From NCBI GenBank assembly GCA_947627085.1, contig CANQUO010000041.1:1-13533 (forward strand): a stretch of DNA of 13,533 bases. The letters are read 5' to 3'. Below the pieces are notes generated by a model. It was not told where the DNA came from, ran no database searches, and saw only the letters and a program-made list of their open reading frames with translations. The translations under genes and the position numbers were made by a program. Position 1 is the stretch's first letter; every line of letters starts with the position of its first letter. This document shows positions 5,318 to 12,053 of this stretch, in pieces. This stretch comes from an uncultured Oscillospiraceae bacterium. Its GTDB lineage: Bacteria > Bacillota > Clostridia > Oscillospirales > Oscillospiraceae.

Positions 5318-6484
5318 ATGGACATACGCGTTATCCCCGGTCCCCTCTCCGGGGCCGTCACCCCTCCCCCCTCAAAGTCTCTGTCCCACCGGGCCCTTAT
5401 CGCGGGGTACCTGGCCGGGGCGGCGGACAGGATCGAAAATCTGGCCTCCTCTCAGGACATCGAGGCCACGAGGCGTTGCATGGACGCCCTTTTTGACATC
5501 GAGAGCGGCTTTCCCGTCCTCGACTGCGGGGAGTCCGGCTCAACTCTCCGGTTCCTCATCCCCCTGTCCCTCGTTTTGCGCGGCGGGGCGAAATTCACGG
5601 GCCGTGGGCGGCTGATGGAGCGGCCCCAGGAGCCCTATTTTGATATTTTCCGCAAAACCGGCGTCCATTTTGAAAAGGGCCCCGGGGACCTGGCCGTCAT
5701 GGGCTCTCTGCGCCCCGGAGTATTTGAGCTTCCCGGTGACGTGTCAAGTCAATTCGTAACGGGCCTACTCTACACCCTGCCGCTTCTGCCGGGGGACAGC
5801 GAGATCGTCATCACCTCGCCCCTTGAGAGCCGGGAGTACGTGACCATGACGGCGGAGGTTCTGAAAAAATACGGAATTTCCGTTGAAAATCGGGATTTTC
5901 AACGGTTTTTTGTAAAGGGAAATCAAAAATACTTACCCTGCGATTACACCGTGGAGGCCGACTGGTCCCAGGCGGCCTTCTGGTACGCCGCTCGGCTCCT
6001 TGGAAACAGCGTGGAGCTTTGCGGGCTGGACTTAAGCTCCCCCCAGGGGGACAGGCTGGTATCCGCGCTTTCGGAAAGGCTCGCCAAGTCCGGGAACACC
6101 GAAATTGACTTATCCCAGATACCCGACCTTCTGCCGCCCTTAGCCGCGATGGCCGCCGTGAGGGACGGGAAGACGCGATTTATAAACGCCGCGCGGCTTC
6201 GCATGAAGGAATCCGACCGCATAGCATCCACCTCGGCCATGCTCCGGGCCTTCGGGGCAAAATGCGAGGAGGGGCAGGATTTCCTCGCCGTCACGGGCAC
6301 GGACAGTCTCAACTCCTGCGCGGTAGACGGCGCAAACGACCACCGTATTGTCATGGCCGCCGCCATATTGGCTACAAAAGCCTCCGGGCCGGTGACCATT
6401 TTGGGGGCCGAGGCGGTGAACAAATCCTACCCCACGTTTTTTGACGACTTCAAAATGCTTGGAGGTGAGGCCAGTGTCCTCTGA
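5318..6484 (+). CDS. aroA: 5-Enolpyruvylshikimate-3-phosphate (EPSP) synthase
   Basis: Transfers enolpyruvyl from PEP to shikimate 3-phosphate, the sixth shikimate step and the target of glyphosate. The 388 residues are somewhat shorter than the ~427 of Escherichia coli. Motifs: PPSKSLSHR (17-25), GESGSTLRF (71-79, holding the PEP-site glycine), SSQFVTGLL, IPDLLPPLAA with the catalytic Asp, RLRMKESDRI and NDHRIVMAAA. The ribosome site GGGAGGTGA overlaps the aroB stop. The 3' end overlaps aroC by 11 bp. Bases 5870-5940 are much more A/T-rich than the rest and contain a terminator-like hairpin (separate entry). Confidence 0.96.
   Translation: MDIRVIPGPLSGAVTPPPSKSLSHRALIAGYLAGAADRIENLASSQDIEATRRCMDALFDIESGFPVLDCGESGSTLRFLIPLSLVLRGGAKFTGRGRLMERPQEPYFDIFRKTGVHFEKGPGDLAVMGSLRPGVFELPGDVSSQFVTGLLYTLPLLPGDSEIVITSPLESREYVTMTAEVLKKYGISVENRDFQRFFVKGNQKYLPCDYTVEADWSQAAFWYAARLLGNSVELCGLDLSSPQGDRLVSALSERLAKSGNTEIDLSQIPDLLPPLAAMAAVRDGKTRFINAARLRMKESDRIASTSAMLRAFGAKCEEGQDFLAVTGTDSLNSCAVDGANDHRIVMAAAILATKASGPVTILGAEAVNKSYPTFFDDFKMLGGEASVL
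5880..5911 (+). terminator. Intrinsic-terminator-like hairpin inside the aroA coding sequence
   Basis: CCGTTGAAAAT (5880-5890) pairs perfectly with ATTTTCAACGG (5895-5905) over 11 bp around the loop CGGG, and six T (5906-5911) follow at once. It has the geometry of a Rho-independent terminator but lies in the open, conserved aroA frame. During active translation the ribosome should keep it unfolded; if translation lags it could cut off the distal operon. Function is inference; the structure is directly visible. Confidence 0.5.
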
Positions 6485-7568
6485 AATCGGTCACAAGCTG
6501 AAAATATCCGTATTCGGCCAGTCCCACGGGCGGGCCATCGGCGTGGTCATTGACGGACTGCCCGCCGGGGTGAGGATAGACGAGGAGGAGCTTTACGCCT
6601 TCCTCTCCCGCCGAAAGCCCGGGACCTCCCGCCTTTCCACCCAGCGGCATGAGGAGGACAGGCCGGTGTTCCTCTCGGGGCTCGTTGACGGCGTCACCGC
6701 CGGCTCGCCCCTTTGCGCCATGATCGAGAACACCGACCAGCGCTCCGGCGACTACGCCGCTCTCACCGACCTGCCACGGCCCTCCCACGCGGACTTTACC
6801 GCCCGTATGCGCTACGGCGAGAGCGTGGATATGCGGGGCTCCGGCCATTTTTCGGGGAGGCTGACGGCGCCGCTGTGCATAGCCGGGGGTATCGCGAAGC
6901 AGCTCCTTTCAAAAGGCGGCGTATATGTGGGGGCACATCTAATGAGCGTGGCCGGTATCGCCGACGAGGCTTTTCCCCTGCACCCGACCCATGAGCTTTT
7001 TGAGACGATCGCCGCAAAGTCCCTCCCGGTCATTGACGATGCCGCCGGTGAGAAGATGGCGAGGGCCATTGAGGATGCCAGAGCCGAGCTTGACAGCGTG
7101 GGCGGGGTAATTGAGTGTGCCGCCGTGGGCCTGTCCGCCGGTCTGGGCTCGCCAATGTTCGACGGTATCGAGAACCGTCTTGCCGCCGCCCTATTTGGAG
7201 TTCCGGCGGTGAAGGGCGTGGAGTTCGGCGCGGGCTTCAATGCCGCCAAAATGCGCGGGAGCGAACACAACGACCCGTTCATAATCGAAAACGGACAGGT
7301 CCGGACCTCAAAAAACGACGCCGGGGGCATTATCGGCGGCATAACCACCGGTATGCCCGTCGTTCTCCGGTGCGCCATGAAGCCCACCCCGTCCATATCT
7401 CGGCCCCAGCGGACCGTGAGCCTTTCCAGAATGGAGCCGGCCATGCTGGAGATAAAGGGCCGGCACGACCCTTGCGTGGCCATCCGGGCGGTGCCGGTCA
7501 TCGAGGCCGTCACGGCCTTCACAATACTCGACATACTTATGGAGGAGAAGGAAAATGGAACTTACTGA
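6474..7568 (+). CDS. aroC: Chorismate synthase
   Basis: Eliminates phosphate from EPSP to give chorismate, the last common-pathway step, using reduced FMN. From GTG 6474 it has 364 residues. Motifs: FGQSHG, RRKPGTSRLSTQRHEEDRP, RPSHADFTARMRYG, GSGHFSGRLTAPL, MRGSEHND, GGIIGGITTGMP, KPTPSI and GRHDPC. The GSGHFSGRLTAPL form replaces the GRSSARET form of enterobacterial enzymes; I associate it with Clostridia. The GTG at 6474 is preferred because GGAGGTGAGG lies at 6461-6470 and the protein then starts where homologues do; a TTG 11 codons upstream has no such support. It overlaps aroA by 11 bp and pheA by 14 bp. Confidence 0.96.
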   Translation: MSSEIGHKLKISVFGQSHGRAIGVVIDGLPAGVRIDEEELYAFLSRRKPGTSRLSTQRHEEDRPVFLSGLVDGVTAGSPLCAMIENTDQRSGDYAALTDLPRPSHADFTARMRYGESVDMRGSGHFSGRLTAPLCIAGGIAKQLLSKGGVYVGAHLMSVAGIADEAFPLHPTHELFETIAAKSLPVIDDAAGEKMARAIEDARAELDSVGGVIECAAVGLSAGLGSPMFDGIENRLAAALFGVPAVKGVEFGAGFNAAKMRGSEHNDPFIIENGQVRTSKNDAGGIIGGITTGMPVVLRCAMKPTPSISRPQRTVSLSRMEPAMLEIKGRHDPCVAIRAVPVIEAVTAFTILDILMEEKENGTY

Positions 7569-8697
7569 GATACGCGAAAAAATAGACCTTGTGGACGCGG
7601 ATATACTTAAGCTCTTTTTGGAGCGCATGGACCTTTCCAAGGAGGTCGCCGAGGTGAAGGCCCGGGAGAATATGCCCATACTCAACAAGGAGCGTGAGCG
7701 CGAGATACTCCGGCGCGTGGGCGAGAAGTCCGGGGAATACGAGCTCTACACCCACCGGCTTTTCTCCACTATCTTTGAGCTCAGCCGGACATATCAGCGC
7801 AAATACCGCAACACCGGCTCAAACGTGCGCACGTTCATCGAAAAATCCTTAGAAAACTCCCCGGAGCTCTTCCCGGAGACGGGCCTCATCGCCTGTCAGG
7901 GCGTGGAGGGGGCCTACTCCCAGATGGCCGCCGACCGGATGTTCCCCAGGGGCAACATCGTCTATGTCAAGACCTTCGAGGCCGTGTTCGACGCGGTGCA
8001 GAGCGGCTTTTGTCAGTTCGGCATAGTGCCCATTGAAAATAGCTCCAACGGCTCCGTGCGGGCCGTCTACGATCTTCTCCAGACAAAGGACGTGTCCATC
8101 GTCCGCTCCGAGAGGCTGTGCATCTCCCATGAGCTCCTTGTTAAGCCCGGGGTGAAGCTTTCGGAGGTCAAGAAGATAGTCTCCCACGAGCAGGCGTTGG
8201 GGCAGTGCAGTGAGTTTTTAAAGTCCCTTGGCGACAAGGTGGAGATCGAGAAGATGGACAACACCGCCGTGGCCGCAAAATACGTGGCCCAGTGCGCCGA
8301 GCGCGGCGTGGCCGCCCTCTCAAGCTCCAACTGCGCGGAGCTTTACGGCCTGGAGTCGCTTCACTGTGGGCGTATACAAAACTCGGACAACAACTACACC
8401 CGCTTTATCTGCATTACGAAAAAGCCCGCCGTGTACCCCGGAGCAAACAGGATAACCTTAGTCCTCAGCTGTGAGCACCGGCCCGGGGCCCTCTATGACG
8501 TGCTGAGCCACATCTCGGCCCTTGAGCTCAACCTTATTAAGCTGGAGTCCTGCCCCATGGTGGGTCACGACTTTGAATTCCTCTTCTTCTTTGAGATAGA
8601 GGCCAGCGTCCGTGACCCCAAGGTGGTGGACATGCTGGAGAGCCTTGAGCACTCCTGCAGGTCCCTTCGGTACCTGGGCAACTATCAGGAGGTCTGA
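7555..8697 (+). CDS. pheA: Bifunctional chorismate mutase/prephenate dehydratase (P-protein)
   Basis: Rearranges chorismate to prephenate, then dehydrates and decarboxylates it to phenylpyruvate for Phe; the prephenate also feeds TyrA. The 380 residues contain an AroQ-type helical chorismate mutase (about 1-85), a prephenate dehydratase with periplasmic-binding-like fold (about 110-290, ending in NNYTRF at 279-284) and an ACT domain (about 298-375; GALYDVL at 311-317). The ACT motif usually written ESRP, involved in Phe binding, reads ESCP here (331-334), so feedback may be altered. The ATG follows GGAGGAGAAGG and overlaps aroC by 14 bp. It is the only chorismate mutase in the window. The stop lies one base before the aroE-aroK start. 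Confidence 0.96.
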   Translation: MELTEIREKIDLVDADILKLFLERMDLSKEVAEVKARENMPILNKEREREILRRVGEKSGEYELYTHRLFSTIFELSRTYQRKYRNTGSNVRTFIEKSLENSPELFPETGLIACQGVEGAYSQMAADRMFPRGNIVYVKTFEAVFDAVQSGFCQFGIVPIENSSNGSVRAVYDLLQTKDVSIVRSERLCISHELLVKPGVKLSEVKKIVSHEQALGQCSEFLKSLGDKVEIEKMDNTAVAAKYVAQCAERGVAALSSSNCAELYGLESLHCGRIQNSDNNYTRFICITKKPAVYPGANRITLVLSCEHRPGALYDVLSHISALELNLIKLESCPMVGHDFEFLFFFEIEASVRDPKVVDMLESLEHSCRSLRYLGNYQEV

Positions 8698-8698
8698 G

Positions 8699-9943
8699 GT
8701 GCGCCGGGTAGTGGGCCTGATAGGCCGGAAGCTGGGGCACAGCTGGTCCCCACAGATACACCGTATGATGGGCTGTCGCGGCTACAAGCTCTACGAGCTG
8801 GAGCCGGAGGAGCTGGAGGGCTTTCTGCGCCGTCCGGAGCTCACGGCCGTCAACGTGACCATCCCCTATAAGCAGGAGGTCTTTAAATACGTGGACGAGG
8901 TGGACCCCGCCGCCCGGGATATTGGGGCGATAAACACCATCGTCAATAAAAACGGTCGGCTTTTCGGCTATAATACGGATAAATGTGGATTAGAGCACGC
9001 AATTTTGCGCGCGGGACTTGATTTTTTGGGTAAAAAAGTGGTAATATTGGGTTCAGGGGGGACATCCCACACCGCCCGCGCGGCGGCCAGGTCCCTGGGC
9101 GCCCGTGAGATCGTGGTCATCTCCCGCAGCGGGGAGAACAATTACGGCAATCTCGAAAAAAATTCGGACGCCCAGATGCTCATAAACACCACCCCCGTGG
9201 GCATGTTCCCAAATTGTCCCGCCGCTCCCGTGGACCTTCGGGCTTTCCCGGAGCTTCAGGGCGTGATGGACGTGATCTTCAACCCCCCGCGCACGGGGCT
9301 TTTGATGCAGGCCGAGGAACTGGGCATACCCCGGGCCGGCGGCCTTGCCATGCTGGTGGCCCAGGCCAAGGCGGCGGAGGAGCTCTTTTTCGACAAGACG
9401 CTGGACGACGGCCTCATCGAGGAAATAACCCGGAAGCTTGCCCGGGACGCCACGAATATCGTGCTCATAGGCATGCCGGGCTCAGGTAAGTCCACCGTGG
9501 GGAAATTCGTGGCACAGCTGTCCGGGAGAAAAATCGTGGACACGGACAGGTATATCCTGGCCCACTCAGGCCAGCGGCCCGCCGACATCATAACGAGCCG
9601 TGGCGAGGCGGAATTTCGCAAAATCGAGACCGAGGCCCTCCGGGACATATGCGCCCGGGGCGGCCAGATAATAACCACCGGCGGCGGCTGTGTGACCGTG
9701 CCGGAAAACTATGAGCTCCTGCACCAGACGGGCAGGATATACCGCGTCGACCGGGACCTGGAGCAGCTGACCACCCGGGGCCGTCCCCTCTCCGCTGGGG
9801 GACCCCAGGGACTTCGGGCGCTTTTTGACGCCCGGGACCCGCTCTACCGGCGGTTTGCCGACGTGACCGTGAAAAACGACGGGACGCTCAGTCAGTGCGC
9901 GGAAAATATCTGGAGTGATTTTTGTGAAAATACTTGTTATTAA
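8699..9943 (+). CDS. aroE-aroK: Shikimate dehydrogenase-shikimate kinase fusion
   Basis: One 414-residue chain carries two successive shikimate steps. Residues 1-245 are NADPH-dependent shikimate dehydrogenase: SWSP (15-18), NVTIPYKQE with catalytic Lys58, GAINTIV, GYNTD with Asp94, the nucleotide loop GSGGTSHTA, INTTPVGM, and GGLAMLVAQA. The stretch between strand VVISR and INTTP is only about 18 residues, shorter than in typical AroE. Residues 252-414 are shikimate kinase: Walker A GMPGSGKST (258-266), DTD (281-283), GEAEFR (302-307), TGGG (327-330), RPLS and DPLYRRFAD. GTG 8699 is chosen because AGGAGGT (8687-8693) precedes it; an upstream ATG would extend 29 residues into pheA. It overlaps aroQ by 20 bp. 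Bases ~8935-9050 are locally AT-rich. Confidence 0.94.
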   Translation: MRRVVGLIGRKLGHSWSPQIHRMMGCRGYKLYELEPEELEGFLRRPELTAVNVTIPYKQEVFKYVDEVDPAARDIGAINTIVNKNGRLFGYNTDKCGLEHAILRAGLDFLGKKVVILGSGGTSHTARAAARSLGAREIVVISRSGENNYGNLEKNSDAQMLINTTPVGMFPNCPAAPVDLRAFPELQGVMDVIFNPPRTGLLMQAEELGIPRAGGLAMLVAQAKAAEELFFDKTLDDGLIEEITRKLARDATNIVLIGMPGSGKSTVGKFVAQLSGRKIVDTDRYILAHSGQRPADIITSRGEAEFRKIETEALRDICARGGQIITTGGGCVTVPENYELLHQTGRIYRVDRDLEQLTTRGRPLSAGGPQGLRALFDARDPLYRRFADVTVKNDGTLSQCAENIWSDFCENTCY

Positions 9944-10352
9944 CGGGCCCAATCTCAACATGCTCGGCATCCGGGAGCCGGATATCTACGGCAGGAGCAC
10001 ATACCCTGACCTCATTCGGTTGATCGGCGATGAGTCCGAAAAAATGGGCGTGGATGTGGAGTTTTACCAGTCAAACCACGAGGGGGCCCTGGTGGACGCC
10101 ATCCAGGGGGCCTACGGCCGTATAGACGGCATCATCATAAATCCCGGTGCCTACACCCACACAAGCGTGGCGCTCCTTGACGCGGTGAAGGCCGTGGGCA
10201 TCCCCACGGTGGAGGTCCACATCTCGGACCCCGACTCAAGGGACGAATTTCGCAAAATAAGCTACATCCGTTCAGCCTGCGCGCTCACAATAAAGGGCCG
10301 TGGCTTCGAGGGGTATCTTGACGCCCTTCACTATCTTGCCGAAAACATATGA
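9924..10352 (+). CDS. aroQ: 3-Dehydroquinate dehydratase, type II
   Basis: Dehydrates 3-dehydroquinate to 3-dehydroshikimate, the third shikimate step, usually as a dodecamer. From GTG 9924 it has 142 residues, close to the family's ~145-150. It starts MKILVINGPNLNMLGIREP, with catalytic Tyr22 (IYG) and Arg17, then SNHEGALVDAIQ, NPGAYTHTSVAL, EVHISDPDSRDEFR and GFEGYLDAL. The common HxSN motif reads HISD, a mild change. GTG 9924 has GGAG at 9912-9915 with good spacing; GTG 9915 would lie within that ribosome site. It overlaps the aroE-aroK end by 20 bp and completes the shikimate set in the operon. Confidence 0.95.
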   Translation: MKILVINGPNLNMLGIREPDIYGRSTYPDLIRLIGDESEKMGVDVEFYQSNHEGALVDAIQGAYGRIDGIIINPGAYTHTSVALLDAVKAVGIPTVEVHISDPDSRDEFRKISYIRSACALTIKGRGFEGYLDALHYLAENI

Positions 10353-10375
10353 CATATACTCAGGGAGGTGCGGCG

Positions 10376-11968
10376 ATGAAAAGAAATGTTCTTTCAAGGG
10401 TCGTCTCGTTCGGTCTGTCCGTTGTGCTCGTTTTGTGCGCCGCGCCCCTGTCCGCCCGGGCCGACGAGGTCCGGGAGATAGAAAGCGGCGTCGCGGGGAC
10501 GGCGAAGCTCACCCCCGCCCAGATAGTAGCGCTTTTAAGCTCCGGCTCCGCCGGGGAGCTCATGGAGACGCGCCCCGGCTTTGCCTCGCCCTGGTCCGCC
10601 GGGAGCGTGAGGCGCGAGCACCTTGACGGGGCCTTAGCGCGGCTCAATGCCGTAAGGCGCATAGCGGGACTGCCATCCGTGGCTCTGGACTGCGACTACA
10701 CCGAGCTTGCCCAGGCTGCGGCGTACCTCAACGCCCTGAAGGGCTCGCTGGGCCAGTCCTCCGATATGCCCGAGGGGATGCCGGAGGACCTCTATAAAAA
10801 GGGTGTGGAGGGCATGTCGAAGTCCATAGCCCTCTCCTCCGCCTCCCAAAGCTCCTCCCCCCTGTCCTTCAGCGTGGACATGTGGATGAACGACTCAGGC
10901 TCCAGCAGTGTGGACAGGCTGGGCAACCGGCGCTGGCTTTTAAATCCCACCATGGACAAAACGGGCTTCGGCGCGGTGCCGGCCAAGACCGGTTCCGGCT
11001 TTTTCTCCGCGCAGTACATATACGGCATGGGCGGCAAGGCCCCGGACTATGACATAATCGCCTGGCCGGCCTCGGGCTTTTTCCCCTCCTCCGGCATATT
11101 TGCCGCAAATCAGGCTTGGAGCGTCACCTTGAACCCGGAGATATACGCCGTGCCCTCCCGCTCCGACGTCACCGTCACATTGACCCGCCAGTCCGACGGC
11201 CGGGTCTGGACCTTCAGGGGCTCCGGCTACACCCCCTCCAACAGCGGGGAATATTTCAACGTGGACACCACAAGCTACGGCGTAAATAACTGCATAATCT
11301 TCCGCCCCGCAGGTATAAGCTCCTATGAGGGCTCCTACACCGTCGCCGTCTCCGGCGTGAAGTTCTTGGCCGGGGGGCCTGCGGATTTTAAGTACACCGT
11401 GAGCTTTTTCGACCCGGAAAAACCCTCCGGCGAGCCCGGCACGCCCTTCACCGACGTGTCCACCGGCGACTGGTTTTACCCCTACGTGAAGGCGGGAAGC
11501 GAGCTGGGCCTCATTTATGGGACCTCCCCCACCACCTTCAGTCCACAAAGCAAGCTCACATTGGCCCAGGTGGTGGCCTTCGCCGCCAGGACCGCCGCGC
11601 GCTTCAACGGCGACACCGACCCGACGCTCAACGATTGGAAGGCCGGGGCCTACGACTACTGCGTGGTGAATGGGTACATAAGCGAAATCGAGCTACCCTT
11701 CGCAAGCCTCGACCGTGAGGCCACGCGGCTTGAGATGGTGCGGATAATGGACCCCGTCATACCGAAATCCGTATTTTCCGACAAGGTCTCCATCCCCTCC
11801 GGCTCCATTCCGGACGTGAAGGAGAGCGACCCCTACGGTACTATGATATACCGCTGGTACAGGGCCGGGTTACTCAACGGCACCGGCTCCGGGGCTTTCT
11901 CCGGCGGCGGCACCATGGACCGGTCCGCTATGGCCGCCGTGCTTTGCAGAATAAACGGCGTGGGGTGA
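10376..11968 (+). CDS. Secreted CAP-domain protein with three SLH repeats
   Basis: A 530-residue exported protein, probably held on the cell wall. A signal peptide (basic start, hydrophobic core VVSFGLSVVLVLCAAPL) is likely cut after ARA at residue 29. Residues ~78-225 are a CAP/SCP-like domain (REHLDGALARLNAVRRIAGLP, GNRRWLLNP, GFGAV), ~245-345 look like a beta-rich domain, and three S-layer homology repeats follow (about 357-410, 420-462, 478-530). The clostridial CAP consensus has His in GHRRWILNP and in an upstream H-x-P segment; here the first is Asn184 and the second seems to be Gln127, so the metal site is probably lost. ATG 10376 follows GGGAGGTG; an in-frame start 9 codons earlier lacks support. 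It lies 23 bp after aroQ with no terminator between. The function is not known. Confidence 0.85.
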   Translation: MKRNVLSRVVSFGLSVVLVLCAAPLSARADEVREIESGVAGTAKLTPAQIVALLSSGSAGELMETRPGFASPWSAGSVRREHLDGALARLNAVRRIAGLPSVALDCDYTELAQAAAYLNALKGSLGQSSDMPEGMPEDLYKKGVEGMSKSIALSSASQSSSPLSFSVDMWMNDSGSSSVDRLGNRRWLLNPTMDKTGFGAVPAKTGSGFFSAQYIYGMGGKAPDYDIIAWPASGFFPSSGIFAANQAWSVTLNPEIYAVPSRSDVTVTLTRQSDGRVWTFRGSGYTPSNSGEYFNVDTTSYGVNNCIIFRPAGISSYEGSYTVAVSGVKFLAGGPADFKYTVSFFDPEKPSGEPGTPFTDVSTGDWFYPYVKAGSELGLIYGTSPTTFSPQSKLTLAQVVAFAARTAARFNGDTDPTLNDWKAGAYDYCVVNGYISEIELPFASLDREATRLEMVRIMDPVIPKSVFSDKVSIPSGSIPDVKESDPYGTMIYRWYRAGLLNGTGSGAFSGGGTMDRSAMAAVLCRINGVG

Positions 11969-11982
11969 GCTTTTTCTCACCC
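11963..11982. other. Small hairpin at the end of the CAP-SLH gene
   Basis: GGGTGAG (11963-11969) pairs perfectly with CTCACCC (11976-11982) around a loop of C and five T, spanning the stop codon. There is no T-run after the stem. A TATAAT follows at 11989-11994, but at 16-18 bp spacing no acceptable -35 element is seen. It may assist 3'-end formation. Confidence 0.4.
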
Positions 11983-12006
11983 ACCGCATATAATATGAGC
12001 GACAAA

Positions 12007-12039
12007 GGCGTTCACCCATCCGGGTGGACGCCGTTTTTT
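12007..12039 (+). terminator. Strong intrinsic terminator between the CAP-SLH gene and asnB
   Basis: GGCGTTCACCC (12007-12017) pairs with GGGTGGACGCC (12022-12032) over 11 positions (one G-U) around a 4-nt loop, then G and six T (12034-12039). It should end the aromatic operon transcript. Its T-run lies directly against the asnB ribosome site (AGGAGGT 12041-12047), leaving no space for a promoter between, so it may also act as a leader attenuator for asnB. Confidence 0.88.
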
Positions 12040-12053
12040 CAGGAGGTCAGCTT

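Noticed and set aside
6812..7534. Long open frame on the minus strand opposite aroC
   Set aside because: High GC causes long antisense open frames throughout; the translation has no recognisable domain, and the plus strand encodes a well-conserved chorismate synthase.
8969..8974. TATAAT inside aroE-aroK as an internal promoter
   Set aside because: No -35-like hexamer at 16-18 bp upstream; it lies in a conserved codon run (GYNTD) in a locally AT-rich stretch.
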